From: Flavobacteriales bacterium | GTDB taxonomy: Bacteria; Bacteroidota; Bacteroidia; Flavobacteriales_F; PHOS-HE28 | Length of the DNA stretch: 64,000 nt | Assembly: GCA_016705545.1 (NCBI GenBank) | Contig: JADIYA010000010.1 | Location: 111,636 to 175,635 of the forward strand | Direction of reading: 5' to 3' | Translations under genes and position numbers: made by a program | Notes under the pieces: model-generated | Seen by the model: only the letters and a program-made list of their open reading frames with translations | What the model was told of the DNA's origin: nothing | Databases searched by the model: none | Part shown: piece after piece, positions 24,958 through 33,793 of the stretch | Position numbering within the stretch: the first letter of the stretch is position 1 | How the letters are laid out: every line of letters begins with the position of its first letter

Positions 24958-25099
24958 GCGATTCGGTTTAGGGTTTCTTTTGGCCGCGCACCGCAATCAG
25001 GCACGCAGGGCAATGTTAATCACACTGGCCACAAGTCCAACCTTCCGGCCCAACCCAGGTATTTTGCCATTCTTGTGTGCAATGGGCGCCCCTGGCCAC

Positions 25100-25107
25100 C
25101 ACCTTCG
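25100..25107 (+). promoter_or_regulatory. Putative -7 box (CACCTTCG) 5 nt before start codon
   Basis: A weaker match to TAnnTTTG in the same position relative to ATG 25113 as the boxes before other genes. Confidence 0.3.
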
Positions 25108-25112
25108 CCCGC

Positions 25113-26231
25113 ATGGGCATCCTCATCCGGCAGCTCGAATCGGGTGAATCGCTCAGCGACTATCTGAGCGTTCCGGGCTCGGTGAATGACCGCCCGAACC
25201 GCGTGCTGCCCTTGTTGGCCGATGAGCGCGCATTCCACGACCCGCGGCGGAACACCAGTTTGGCCAAGTGCCTGGTGGCCCGCTTCATGGCCTGGCAGGA
25301 CGAGGTTCCGGTCGGAAGGATCATGTGCATCATCCACCCGGGCCACAACGCCGCGCACAAGGTGCATACAGCCCGCTTTTACCAGCTCGATTGCACCAAC
25401 AGTCCAGCCATTGCGCAGGCCCTCTTGCAGCGCGCCGAAGCTTGGGCTCGCGAACGTGGCATGCTCCGCCTTATCGGGCCATTCGGCTTCAGCGACAAGG
25501 ACCCGCAGGGCTTGCAGATCGATGGATTCGAGCACCTGCCGGTGATCGCCACGCCCTCGAATCCCTCATGGTTACCACCCTTGGTCGAGCAATTCGGCTA
25601 CCAGAAGCTCATCGATGCCGTCTCCTACCGCGTGGGCATCCCAATGTTCCCCCCCGTGCTCCATGAGCGCATCGCAGAGCGAGCACTGCGCAACGGCCGG
25701 ATCCGCTTGCTGAATTTCCGTTCGAAGGACGACCTGAAGCCGTGGATCGTGCCTGTGCTTCGCCTGGTGAACGAGACCTACACCGCGCTCTTCGGCTTTG
25801 ACCCGATGAGCGAAGAGGAGATGCGCGGGCTTGCTGCGCAGTACATGCCCATCCTCGACCCTGCCTTCGTTCAGGTGCTCGTTGATCAGCAGGATGCCCC
25901 GGTGGCATTCGTGGTGGCCGCGCCGGACATGAGCGAAGGGCTCCGACGCGCCAAGGGCCGACTGCTCCCGCTGGGCTGGTGGCATATCCTGCGTGCCATG
26001 AAGAGGAGCAGGCAGCTCGACCTCTTCCTGGGTGCGGTGCGCCCGGACCTGCAAGGGCTTGGCCTAACCTGCGTGCTCGGCATCGCGCTGATGAAGGCTG
26101 CCCGGCAGCGTGGGCTCACGCACATGGACAGCCATCTGGTGCTGGAGACCAACCACCGCATGCGCGCGGAATTGGAGCGCTTGGGCGGAACGGTCTGGAA
26201 GCGCTACCGGATCCATCAGAAGACGTTGTGA
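25113..26231 (+). CDS. GNAT-like acyl-CoA N-acyltransferase superfamily protein
   Basis: 372 residues without signal or membrane segments. The motifs DEVPVGRIMCIIHPGHNA, ARFYQLDCTNSPAIAQALLQRAEAWARERGMLRLIGPFGFSDKDPQGLQIDGF and the C-terminal GAVRPDLQGLGLTCVLGIALMKAARQRGLTHMDSHLVLETNHRMRAELERLGG match a family of uncharacterised two-domain GNAT-like proteins of Bacteroidota. The substrate is unknown. It sits directly upstream of a membrane-linked GT2 gene, 23 bp away. Confidence 0.72.
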   Translation: MGILIRQLESGESLSDYLSVPGSVNDRPNRVLPLLADERAFHDPRRNTSLAKCLVARFMAWQDEVPVGRIMCIIHPGHNAAHKVHTARFYQLDCTNSPAIAQALLQRAEAWARERGMLRLIGPFGFSDKDPQGLQIDGFEHLPVIATPSNPSWLPPLVEQFGYQKLIDAVSYRVGIPMFPPVLHERIAERALRNGRIRLLNFRSKDDLKPWIVPVLRLVNETYTALFGFDPMSEEEMRGLAAQYMPILDPAFVQVLVDQQDAPVAFVVAAPDMSEGLRRAKGRLLPLGWWHILRAMKRSRQLDLFLGAVRPDLQGLGLTCVLGIALMKAARQRGLTHMDSHLVLETNHRMRAELERLGGTVWKRYRIHQKTL

Positions 26232-26242
26232 GCCGTGGTCGC

Positions 26243-26250
26243 TAACCTTG
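26243..26250 (+). promoter_or_regulatory. Putative -7 box (TAACCTTG) 4 nt before start codon
   Basis: A near-match to TAnnTTTG immediately before ATG 26255. Confidence 0.4.
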
Positions 26251-26254
26251 CAGC

Positions 26255-27210
26255 ATGGATGTCTCCATCGTGGTTCCCTGCTCAACGAGCGCGAGTCGCT
26301 GCCGATCCTCATTGATCGGCTGCATCGGGTGCTTGGCAGCATGGGCGTGGCTTACGAGGTGATCCTGATCGATGATGGCAGCACCGACGGCTCTTGGGCG
26401 GAGATCCAGAAGGCTGCCAAGGCCGATGCGCGCGTGAAGGGAATCCGCTTCGGGAGGAACTTCGGCAAGAGCCCGGCGCTCAACGAAGGCTTCATCGCCG
26501 CGCAGGGCGGGGTGGTGATCACCATGGATGCCGATCTCCAGGACGACCCGGACGAATTGCCGGAACTGATCCGCATGGTGCGCGAAGAAGGCTACGACCT
26601 GGTGAGCGGCTGGAAGAAGAAGCGCTTCGACCCGATCACGAAGACCATCCCCACTAAGCTCTTCAACTGGACCACCCGGCGCGTGAGCGGTGTGAAGCTG
26701 CACGACTTCAACTGCGGGCTGAAGGCCTACAGGAAGGAAGTGGTGAAGAGCATCGAGGTCTTCGGCGAGATGCACCGTTACATCCCCTTCATCGCGAAGA
26801 AGGAGGGCTTCGGGCATATCGGCGAGAAGGTGGTGCAGCACCATCCGCGCAAATACGGCAAGAGCAAGTTCGGTCTCGATCGGTTCATCAACGGCTTCCT
26901 CGACCTGCTCACCATCACCTTCGTGTTCCGCTTCGGGCGCAAGCCCATGCACTTCTTCGGAGCGGTGGGCACGCTCATGTTCGTGGTGGGCCTGTGCAGC
27001 GCATGCTGGGTGGTGGGTGAGAAGCTCTACTTCGTGTATGCGCTGGACAGGGCTGCGCCTCGCGTGAGCGATCAGGGGCTCTTCTTCGTGGCGCTCACGG
27101 CCATGGTCATCGGCGTGCAGCTCTTCACCATGGGTTTCGTGGCGGAGCTGGTGCGGCGCTACAGCCCGGAGCGGAATGTTTACCGGGTGAAGGAGCGCGT
27201 GGGCCTCTGA
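26255..27210 (+). pseudogene. GT2-family glycosyltransferase (polyprenyl-phosphate type), single frameshift near 5' end
   Basis: The GT-A domain is complete from codon 9 onward: LLNERESLPILIDRL, YEVILIDDGSTDGSW, VVITMDADLQDDPDELPELI (DxD), SGWKKKRFDPITKTIPTKLFNW, HDFNCGLKAYRKEVV, then two C-terminal membrane helices (about 230-250 and 270-295). This is the DPM1/GtrB-like group that transfers a sugar to a polyprenyl phosphate. MDVSIVVP at 26255 is in another frame; one C is missing from a CCC run near 26279. Restoring it gives an uninterrupted gene of about 318 residues, so a sequencing error is likely. Confidence 0.85.
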
Positions 27211-27225
27211 CGCCTTGGCGCTGGT

Positions 27226-27233
27226 CATCTTTG
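27226..27233 (+). promoter_or_regulatory. Putative -7 box (CATCTTTG) 4 nt before start codon
   Basis: Matches TAnnTTTG except at the first base and lies four bases before ATG 27238. Confidence 0.35.
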
Positions 27234-27237
27234 GCGC

Positions 27238-28638
27238 ATGCCGCGAACGCGCACCGTGATCACCATGCTCTTGGTGCTGGTCCTTGCGCGCTACGCGGCG
27301 GTGTGCTGCTTCATCCATCCCTTCGCCGATGATTTCAGCTATGCAGCCATCGGCATGCGCACGGATCTGCTCCCTCGCCTCGGCGATGAGTACCTGAACT
27401 GGAACGGACGCTGGTGCAGCAATCCGTTCATGCTGCGCGGCCCGCTGGTGCTCGGTACCGATGCAGGCCTTTGGCTTTACCGCTGCGTGCCGCTCCTGCT
27501 CATGCTGGCGGCCTGGGCTTGCGCACGTCGGCTTTTCCGCGCCGTGGCCCCGCTTCTTTCCCGACGCGATGCCGCTCTCAGTGCCGGTTTCTTCCTCTTG
27601 CTCTTCCTGCAACTGATGCCCGACCTCAGTGAAGGGGTCTACTGGTACACCGGTGCCATGAGCTACCTGCTGCCCGGTGCCTTGCTGCTCTGGCTGCTTG
27701 CGCTGCACGCTGAGGCTTGGAGCAACAACTGGCAGATCTCTTGGCCGCGCGCCTGGGGCATGGGCGTGTTGGCCGCGGCGATTGCAGGCTTCAATGAGCT
27801 GCACATGATGCTGGTGGTATGTGCGCATGCGGTGCTGCTCGTCTTCCGATGGCGCAAGGACCGTCTCATGCATGGGCCGTTGCTGCTGATAGCTGCCCTT
27901 GCGCTCTTTTCGGGCCTGATCATGGCGCTAGCGCCGGGCAACGCCGTGCGTGGCGAGCTCTTCCCGCTTCGGCACGACCTCTGGCGCACGCTATCGGGAG
28001 CTGCGATCCAGACCGGGCGCTTCGCGCTTGTTTGGCTGCTCTCTCCGGTCCTGCTTTTGGCCAGCACGCTCTTCCTGGCCAATCTGCGCACTTGGATGCA
28101 GGCTTCGCCAGGGCTCACTGAGCGGCTTCCACGGCCTTTTCCCATCGCGATCGTGCTCATGTTCGCGCTCTTCGCCTGCATGGCCTTGCCTTTCTGGGCA
28201 AGCGGGTTGCTTGGTCAGCACCGCACCGTGAATGCCGCGTTGCTTGTGCTGCTCCCCGGTTGGCTGCTGCTGCTTGCATCGTTGCGGGTGGAAGTGCTCA
28301 GGCGGTCGAAGCGCCCTTGGCCGCCCATGAAGGAGGGCATGCAACGCGGGGTGCTGGGCCTGCTGCTAATCACCTGCATGGCCACAGGAAGCGGTGGCCG
28401 ATTGTCTGCAGACCTGCTGAGCGGACGCCTTGCGCGCTTCGATGCGCAACTGCGATCCCGCTACGAAGCCATCGGCCAGGCGAAATCCAGGAACACGGAT
28501 CTGCTTGAATTGCCTCCCCTCGCTGATGCGCCGCGCTCTTTGCGCTACCTCGATGCCACCAATGATCCCGAGCATTGGATCAACCGGTCACTCGCGAATT
28601 ACCTGCAGGCCGATTCCGTGCGCATCATCGTGCGATGA
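27238..28638 (+). CDS. DUF6056-family multi-pass membrane protein
   Basis: 466 residues with about eleven hydrophobic helices. The conserved FADDFSYAAIGMRTDLLPRLGDEYLNWNGRWCSNP block after the first helix places an Asp-Asp pair in the first periplasmic loop, as in GT-C/PMT-like glycosyltransferases and the DUF6056 family. It follows a polyprenyl-phosphate GT2 gene, so a role in transferring lipid-linked sugars is a reasonable but unproven idea. The 3' end overlaps the convergent ThuA-like gene by 14 bp. Confidence 0.7.
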   Translation: MPRTRTVITMLLVLVLARYAAVCCFIHPFADDFSYAAIGMRTDLLPRLGDEYLNWNGRWCSNPFMLRGPLVLGTDAGLWLYRCVPLLLMLAAWACARRLFRAVAPLLSRRDAALSAGFFLLLFLQLMPDLSEGVYWYTGAMSYLLPGALLLWLLALHAEAWSNNWQISWPRAWGMGVLAAAIAGFNELHMMLVVCAHAVLLVFRWRKDRLMHGPLLLIAALALFSGLIMALAPGNAVRGELFPLRHDLWRTLSGAAIQTGRFALVWLLSPVLLLASTLFLANLRTWMQASPGLTERLPRPFPIAIVLMFALFACMALPFWASGLLGQHRTVNAALLVLLPGWLLLLASLRVEVLRRSKRPWPPMKEGMQRGVLGLLLITCMATGSGGRLSADLLSGRLARFDAQLRSRYEAIGQAKSRNTDLLELPPLADAPRSLRYLDATNDPEHWINRSLANYLQADSVRIIVR

Positions 28639-29644
28639 TCACGCGTTGCGCACCGGCGGACGTGATGAAAAGGTAGCAGCCTGGGTCGAGGCTATCAACG
28701 GCAATGGTTGATGTACCCGGACGCAGCGCACCTATTGCATGCACACGGCCCTGCGCATCGATCAGCCGCCAAGGAGAATCACAATCCTTGGCAGAGCATG
28801 TGAGCCTCACGAAGGCATCGGCTGGGTTCGGCGAGATATCCGTCATGTCGGACTTCTCCGATTCCGTGACCCGCACGCTCAACAGGTCCAGCCATCGGAC
28901 CGCATCAAGGATGTGTTCATGAAAGATCGCGTCGCTTGTGTAATTCGATACAGCATGCCCGAGGGCTGTGTAGAAGACACCGCCTCCGGTTGGCAGTTCG
29001 CGGTACCAGCTCATCGGGCGCGGGGCATCGTAGGAATTTACCTGTCCGTTGGGTCCAACGGTCGCTTCCACGCGCAGCACTTCGATGTTGTCGGGCCCGT
29101 AGTAGCCGCCTTCCCAATAATAGTACTCCTCGTCCTTCAGCCACGGGTCGGGCACATCGTCGGTCGAAGGATGCGTGGTGACATGCGAGAGCGCGTACTG
29201 CGGAGTCCCGTTCACATGATTGGGATTCTCTTGCACGCTGGCGCCGATCAGTTCGGCGTAGAAATCCCAAGTGCCCGTATTCCCCCCGTTGGCGCTGCTG
29301 TGCCGGTAGGTGTCGCTCGCGGCGTGGATGCCGAGCACGCTTCCGCCGTTTGCCGCCCACTGCTCGAAGTTGGCTCGTTGCTGCGCGCTGAGGATGTTGT
29401 CGCCGCTGGTATTGCTGAAGACGATGATGCGGTATTGATCGAGCGTTGAGAGGTCGTTGAAGGGGTCGCCTGTTGCATCGTCATCCACGGTGTAGCCCAG
29501 CTCAAGGCCGATGGACTGGAACATCACGGATGAGGCCGCGCGTGTGTTGTGATCGTAGCCGGAGGTCTTCGTGAAGTGCAGGATTCTCGGCTGGGCCGAT
29601 CCTGCGATCACATGGATCAGGCCTGTTAGGAAGAATGCGCGCAT
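28625..29644 (-). CDS. Secreted ThuA-like protein with T9SS sorting domain
   Basis: 339 residues. A signal peptide (MRAFFLTGLIHVIAGSAQ) is followed by a ThuA-like class I glutamine-amidotransferase fold: PRILHFTKTSGYDHNTRAASSVMFQSIG, IIVFSNTSGDNILSAQQRANFEQWAANGGSVLGIHAASDT and a Y-W-E-G-G-Y-Y loop, then the MSWYRELPTGGGVFYTALGH motif of trehalose-utilisation-type proteins. The C-terminal about 75 residues (DISPNPADAFVRLTC...PGCYLFITSAGAQRVIIAR) are a T9SS sorting domain. The biochemical role of ThuA-like secreted proteins is not settled. Confidence 0.83.
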   Translation of the reverse strand: MRAFFLTGLIHVIAGSAQPRILHFTKTSGYDHNTRAASSVMFQSIGLELGYTVDDDATGDPFNDLSTLDQYRIIVFSNTSGDNILSAQQRANFEQWAANGGSVLGIHAASDTYRHSSANGGNTGTWDFYAELIGASVQENPNHVNGTPQYALSHVTTHPSTDDVPDPWLKDEEYYYWEGGYYGPDNIEVLRVEATVGPNGQVNSYDAPRPMSWYRELPTGGGVFYTALGHAVSNYTSDAIFHEHILDAVRWLDLLSVRVTESEKSDMTDISPNPADAFVRLTCSAKDCDSPWRLIDAQGRVHAIGALRPGTSTIAVDSLDPGCYLFITSAGAQRVIIAR

Positions 29645-29752
29645 GGCCGAAGGTATTCCGGCCGCGATCGAACCCGGGAGGAACTGCCGTGTACCGTGTG
29701 TGCAAACCGGCCGCCTTCCGCATCACAGGAAGGGACCTAAATCCCCAACGCC

Positions 29753-31132
29753 ATGAGAAAGCACCTCGTCGTCATCGCCGCGTTCGCCGGCGCAGCGGGC
29801 ATCGCGGCCCTGTTGATTTCCTTCCGTGCAGTCGGTTCGACTCCTACCGTCCGCGTCGGTCCGTCGGACTCCGACCAGCCCGGAACCGATCCCGCATGCT
29901 GCCACGCCCCCAAGCCCAAACCCAAGGGATGCGTGTTCATGACCGTGTATGAAGGCGATGGCCTTGATAGCACTTTCGTGCTGAAGGCTCCGGCCGCCGT
30001 GCTGCAGAGCGAACAGCGCGCGTTGAACTGGTTGGTGAAGGCCCAAGCGAACGATGGCGGCTACGGAGCGGGCACGCACGCGCGGCAGGACATCACCGAT
30101 CCGCACGCCGTGAGCACCGATCCGGCCACCTCGGCCATGGTGGCCATGGCGATCATGCGCATGGGCAGCACGCTCGACGAGGGTCCGCATGCCCAGCAGT
30201 TGGCGCGCGCCGCGGAGTACCTGCTCAAGCAAGTGGAATCGGCGCCGAAGAACGCCATCAACATCACCCAGTTGCAGGGCACGCAGATTCAGGCCAAGCT
30301 CGGCGCCAATATCGATGTGGCCCTGACCGCGCAATTCCTGAGCAATCTGGTGGCCAAGCTCGATGAGCAGCACCCGAAGCGCCTCCGGTGCATGCGCGCC
30401 CTGAACACCTGCGTCGACATGATCCAGCGCGGGCAGAACAGCGATGGCAGCCAGCGCGGCGACGGCTGGGCCGGCGTGCTGCAGAGCAGTTTCGCGGCCA
30501 GCGCGCTGGAGAGCGCCAAGACGCAAGGCGCCGATGTGGATGATGAATCGCTCAAGCTCGCGCGCGATTTCCAGAAGAGCAATTTCGATGCGGGCAAGGG
30601 AACCGTTGCCACGGATCGTGCGGCGGGCGTCACCCTCTACGCGGTGAGCGGCAGCACGCGCAACAGCGCGGCTGAAGCACGCGAGCTGAATGAGGTGGTG
30701 ATCCAAGCGAAGAAGGATGGGAAGATCGCCAAGAACGCGCCGATGAACGTAGAGACGCTTGAGAAGGCTGGAGTATCGCGCACGGAGGCTGAACGCTTGA
30801 ACACCGCCTATCAGGTTTACGAGACCGCCAAGGTGCAAGCGCAGTCGGAGAATGTGATCAGCGGATTCGGCAACAACGGCGGCGAGGAGTTCCTCAGCTT
30901 CCTGCAGACCGGTGAGTCGCTCGTGATCGCCAAGGACAATGGCTGGAAGAACTGGTATCAGCAGACCACCGGCCGCCTGGTGAGCATCCAGAACGACGAT
31001 GGCAGCTGGAACGGTCACCACTGCATCACCAGTCCTGTCTTCTGCACGGCCACATCGCTGTTAATCCTCAGCATCAACAATGACATCGAGCATCTGCTCG
31101 CACAAGGCGCCGTGAAGTACAAGTCAAAATAG
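29753..31132 (+). CDS. Secreted protein with prenyltransferase/squalene-cyclase-like toroid repeats
   Basis: 459 residues. An N-terminal hydrophobic segment (about 5-25) is followed by a Cys-containing linker (CCHAPKPKPKGC) and two sets of alpha/alpha repeats: LNWLVKAQANDGGYGAGTHARQDI...DPATSAMVAMAIMRMG and GRLVSIQNDDGSWNGHHC...FCTATSLLILSINN. The Gln-N/D-D-G-S/G-W/Y signatures are the QW-type repeats of the terpene cyclase/prenyltransferase toroid. No DxDD or metal-site motif is visible, so it may be a binding scaffold. The middle (about 180-380) is helical and unusual for the family. Confidence 0.6.
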   Translation: MRKHLVVIAAFAGAAGIAALLISFRAVGSTPTVRVGPSDSDQPGTDPACCHAPKPKPKGCVFMTVYEGDGLDSTFVLKAPAAVLQSEQRALNWLVKAQANDGGYGAGTHARQDITDPHAVSTDPATSAMVAMAIMRMGSTLDEGPHAQQLARAAEYLLKQVESAPKNAINITQLQGTQIQAKLGANIDVALTAQFLSNLVAKLDEQHPKRLRCMRALNTCVDMIQRGQNSDGSQRGDGWAGVLQSSFAASALESAKTQGADVDDESLKLARDFQKSNFDAGKGTVATDRAAGVTLYAVSGSTRNSAAEARELNEVVIQAKKDGKIAKNAPMNVETLEKAGVSRTEAERLNTAYQVYETAKVQAQSENVISGFGNNGGEEFLSFLQTGESLVIAKDNGWKNWYQQTTGRLVSIQNDDGSWNGHHCITSPVFCTATSLLILSINNDIEHLLAQGAVKYKSK

Positions 31133-31185
31133 TCCGATCCACGAGCGGCTGTCTGGTGGTGGCTGCGGTGGATGGGTGAGGGGAG

Positions 31186-31216
31186 AGGTCCGGACCTTTG
31201 CGCCGGACCTTTCTTC
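31186..31216 (+). terminator. Probable terminator hairpin
   Basis: AGGTCCGG (31186-31193) pairs with CCGGACCT (31203-31210) and is followed by TTCTTC. It lies between the toroid-repeat gene and the MBL hydrolase gene. The T-tract is interrupted. Confidence 0.55.
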
Positions 31217-31242
31217 ATTCACCCTTGCGATTCATCCGACGC

Positions 31243-32346
31243 ATGCTCTGGATCCTGCTCGGCCTTCTGGCCGCTTTGGGCCTCGCCCTGGTACCGTATT
31301 TTTCATTCGCTCCGCGCATCGGCGCCAATCCCGGCGGCGCGCGCTTGGAGCGCATCTTGGCCTCAACCAATCAAGTCGAAGGCAAGTTCCAGAACGTGGT
31401 AGAGACCAATATGGATATGCCCATCGGCACCATGCTCGGCGTGTTATGGGAATTCGCGAAGGGCGGCGATGGTCGCGAACCGAAGGACACGATACCCACG
31501 ATGGATTTCAATGCTTCAGCCTGGGCTGCCGTGCCCGACAGTGCCCTTGCCATTTGTTGGTTCGGCCACTCGTCGCTGCTCATCAAGGTCGATGGCATCA
31601 CCTTCCTCACGGATCCGGTGTTCGGGGAGCGGGCCAGCACCTTCAGTTTCGCCGGGCCCAAGCGCTTCAACTACCAGCAGCACATGCGGGTTGATCTTTT
31701 GCCGCAGGTCGATGTGGTGCTGCTCTCGCACGATCACTACGACCACCTCGATCATGAGACGGTGCTGAAGCTGAAGGACAAACGTTTCATCGCACCGATC
31801 GGCGTGGGAGCGCATCTGGAGCATTGGGGCGTGCCTGCTGATTCCATCACCGAGAAGGATTGGTGGGAAAGCATCCGGCTCGGGCCCGTGAAGCTCACGC
31901 TCGCGCCGTCACGCCACTTCAGTGGACGCGGCATGACCAATCGCTTCAGCACGCTTTGGGGCTCATGGGTAATTGAGGGCCAGCGGAAGAAGGTCTATTT
32001 CGGCGCTGACTCCGGCTATTCGCCCACCTTCAAGGAAGTGGGCGATCGCTTCGGGCCGTTCGATCTGGCCTTGCTCGAATGCGGCGCCTACAACGAGCGC
32101 TGGTCAAGTATCCACATGATGCCCGAGGAGACCGCTCAAGCCGCCGTGGATGTGAAGGCCAAGGTGCTCATGCCCATCCACTGGGGCAAGTTCAGCCTGG
32201 CCATGCACGCGTGGAAGGAGCCCATTGAGCGGGTCTCAGCCAAGGCTGCAGAACTCGGCGTCACCTTGCTCACGCCGCGCATCGGTCGCATCGTGAATGG
32301 GCCCGACCTGAGCCTCAGCGAGCGCTGGTGGGACGAAGTGAGATAA
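31243..32346 (+). CDS. Membrane-anchored MBL-fold metallohydrolase (NAPE-PLD/RomA-like)
   Basis: 367 residues with one N-terminal membrane helix (MLWILLGLLAALGLALVPYFSF). The beta-lactamase-fold core shows CWFGHSSLLIKVDGITFLTDPVF, the metal-binding SHDHYDHLDH (about 162-171), SRHFSGRG, YFGADSGYSP and PIHWGKF motifs typical of the YycJ-unrelated NAPE-PLD/RomA branch. These proteins hydrolyse phosphodiester or lactone-type bonds, and a lipid-like substrate is a fair guess. The start at ATG 31243 puts the anchor at the very N-terminus. Confidence 0.88.
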   Translation: MLWILLGLLAALGLALVPYFSFAPRIGANPGGARLERILASTNQVEGKFQNVVETNMDMPIGTMLGVLWEFAKGGDGREPKDTIPTMDFNASAWAAVPDSALAICWFGHSSLLIKVDGITFLTDPVFGERASTFSFAGPKRFNYQQHMRVDLLPQVDVVLLSHDHYDHLDHETVLKLKDKRFIAPIGVGAHLEHWGVPADSITEKDWWESIRLGPVKLTLAPSRHFSGRGMTNRFSTLWGSWVIEGQRKKVYFGADSGYSPTFKEVGDRFGPFDLALLECGAYNERWSSIHMMPEETAQAAVDVKAKVLMPIHWGKFSLAMHAWKEPIERVSAKAAELGVTLLTPRIGRIVNGPDLSLSERWWDEVR

Positions 32347-32347
32347 T

Positions 32348-32375
32348 GAGAAGCGCCGCTCCGGGGAGCAGCGCT
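32348..32375. terminator. Imperfect hairpin between convergent genes
   Basis: GAAGCGCCGCT followed by AGCAGCGCTTC forms an 11-bp stem with one mismatch immediately after the MBL gene stop. It can serve either convergent gene. Confidence 0.45.
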
Positions 32376-32397
32376 TCAATACCAAAGGGTAAGTGGC

Positions 32398-32985
32398 TCA
32401 ATGCGCGATCACAACGCGCTGCTCGGTAAGCAGGTCCCCCCGCTGATCCGTCATGCGCAGCACATAGGCACCGGCAGGCACCGCAACAACATCCAAACGG
32501 CCATCAGTGGCCATCAACTGTCGAAGGACCTGGCGGCCTTGCGCATCGAAGAGCTGCACCACTGCGCCTCCCATTGCGCCTTCCACGATCAGGAAGCGAT
32601 CAGCGGGGTTCGGGAAGACAAGCACCTGGGGCACAAGCTCAGCATCGGCTACATCGGTATTCACCTCGACCACGATCCGGCCCTTCATGCCCATGTTGGC
32701 GTGCGGAACGCACACATAGTAATAGGTGCCCGGCACGGTGAGGGTGAGCTGATGGGTGCCCGCGTTGAAGTTGAATCCGCCTCCGAGCGGCGTGTTGCCG
32801 TTGGCATTCCAAGTGGCCTCGCTCACTTCCGTGAAGGTGTGCGGGGCGCCGATATTGATCGTAATCTCTGTCCCCGCCTGTACGGTGAGCAGGTTGGGGT
32901 TGAAGCTGAAGTTCGACTGGTTGATGACCTGGCTTTGGGCCGTGAAGGCTGCAAGCAGGAGCAAGGAAGCGGCGAGTGTTCTCAT
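32398..32985 (-). CDS. Secreted cupredoxin (plastocyanin/azurin-like) with T9SS sorting domain
   Basis: 195 residues. A signal peptide (MRTLAASLLLLAAFTAQSQ) is followed by a single cupredoxin domain (about 20-110) with the type 1 copper ligands in order: His in GAPHTF (about 47), Cys and His in YYYVCVPHANMGMKG (about 91-95) and Met about 4 residues later. The C-terminal about 75 residues (VLVFPNPADRFLIVEG...GAYVLRMTDQRGDLLTEQRVVIAH) are a T9SS sorting domain. It probably acts as a surface-attached or released electron carrier, or binds copper outside the cell. Confidence 0.88.
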   Translation of the reverse strand: MRTLAASLLLLAAFTAQSQVINQSNFSFNPNLLTVQAGTEITINIGAPHTFTEVSEATWNANGNTPLGGGFNFNAGTHQLTLTVPGTYYYVCVPHANMGMKGRIVVEVNTDVADAELVPQVLVFPNPADRFLIVEGAMGGAVVQLFDAQGRQVLRQLMATDGRLDVVAVPAGAYVLRMTDQRGDLLTEQRVVIAH

Positions 32986-33095
32986 GTGGGGATCGTGGTT
33001 TGGTGCGTAAGACACGGCAAGCCGGAGTTTCGTTGCCGCGGCCGCGAAGTTGCGCATCGCGGAGCCGGTATCAACGGAGCGTTCAGCGCCGCTGA

Positions 33096-33191
33096 TCACT
33101 TGCGCAGGGCATCGTCCGTGAGCTCGTCGAAAGAAAGGATGCGGTCCGCTTCAACCGCGCACGGGGTCCGATAGGCGTCGGACTCGGTCAC
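33096..33191 (-). CDS. Possible 31-residue ORF coupled to the Pycsar-effector-like gene
   Basis: A GTG at 33191 overlaps the TGA of the upstream gene (GTGA arrangement) and opens a 31-codon frame reading VTESDAYRTPCAVEADRILSFDELTDDALRK before TGA. The composition is protein-like and acidic, but the frame is too short to judge. It could equally be the 3' remnant of an older gene. Confidence 0.25.
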   Translation of the reverse strand: MTESDAYRTPCAVEADRILSFDELTDDALRK

Positions 33192-33793
33192 GCCATGGCA
33201 TAGAGCACCGCGCCGATCACCCAAGTGAGCAGGAAGACGATGTAGGCCAATCGGAGCGGCCTGTACTTCGAGCGTGCGATGTACCGGCCGTGCGAGTGCA
33301 ATTCGTCCAGGATCGCATCGTGCGTGCGCGGCGGCGACGAGAGCACCGTGTGCATGCGTTGCTTGTATTCCTCCGGCGTAAGGGTGATGAAGGAAGTGAA
33401 GAACAACAGGTTGAAGCCTGGCGGCAACGGACCGTTCTCCTTGATCCGCTGCTTCATCGATGGTGCTTTTGGCAATGTGGCGTACGCGCAGAGCAGGATA
33501 GTGGTCAGCGCACCGATCACCATGACCCAGTAGTGGGCTTTGGGCCCTATGAGCGCATGGTCGCTCACCTTGCTCAGGGCGAATTGCAAGAGAACCGCGC
33601 TCAGCGTGAGCATCAGGTTCGCCTTCAGGTCGCTCATCTGGCTGATGGCCATCAGGTTCACCCGGCTCTGGATCAGCAGGTAATCACGGTGGTCCGCCGT
33701 ATAGGGGTCCACATCCTCGTAGCGCACTGGCGGCAGCTTGGGGGACTCTTGCTTCTCGATAACCGGTGGCGCTTGCCCTTGCTCTTCTTCCAT
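33188..33793 (-). CDS. Pycsar-effector-like membrane protein (DUF5706)
   Basis: 201 residues. A Pro/Glu-rich cytoplasmic N-terminus (MEEEQGQAPPVIEKQESPKLPPV) precedes DYLLIQSRVNLMAISQMSDLKANLMLTLSAVLLQFALSKV, a helix pair at about 75-120, and PPGFNLLFFTSFITLTPEEYKQRMHTVLSSPPRTHDAILDELHSHGRYIARSKYRPLRLAYIVFLLTWVIGAVLYAM. This is the pattern of the Pycsar system effector family (DUF5706). In antiphage Pycsar systems such membrane effectors are triggered by cCMP or cUMP and permeabilise the membrane. No pyrimidine cyclase is nearby, so a defence role is unproven. Confidence 0.75.
   Translation of the reverse strand: MEEEQGQAPPVIEKQESPKLPPVRYEDVDPYTADHRDYLLIQSRVNLMAISQMSDLKANLMLTLSAVLLQFALSKVSDHALIGPKAHYWVMVIGALTTILLCAYATLPKAPSMKQRIKENGPLPPGFNLLFFTSFITLTPEEYKQRMHTVLSSPPRTHDAILDELHSHGRYIARSKYRPLRLAYIVFLLTWVIGAVLYAMA

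Noticed and set aside
26242..27873. 543-codon minus-strand frame opposite the GT2 and DUF6056 genes
   Set aside because: His/Glu-rich antisense shadow. The plus-strand frames have GT2 motifs and membrane helices.
33188..33793. A complete Pycsar antiphage system
   Set aside because: Only the effector-like membrane protein is present. No cyclase gene is found within many kilobases on either side.
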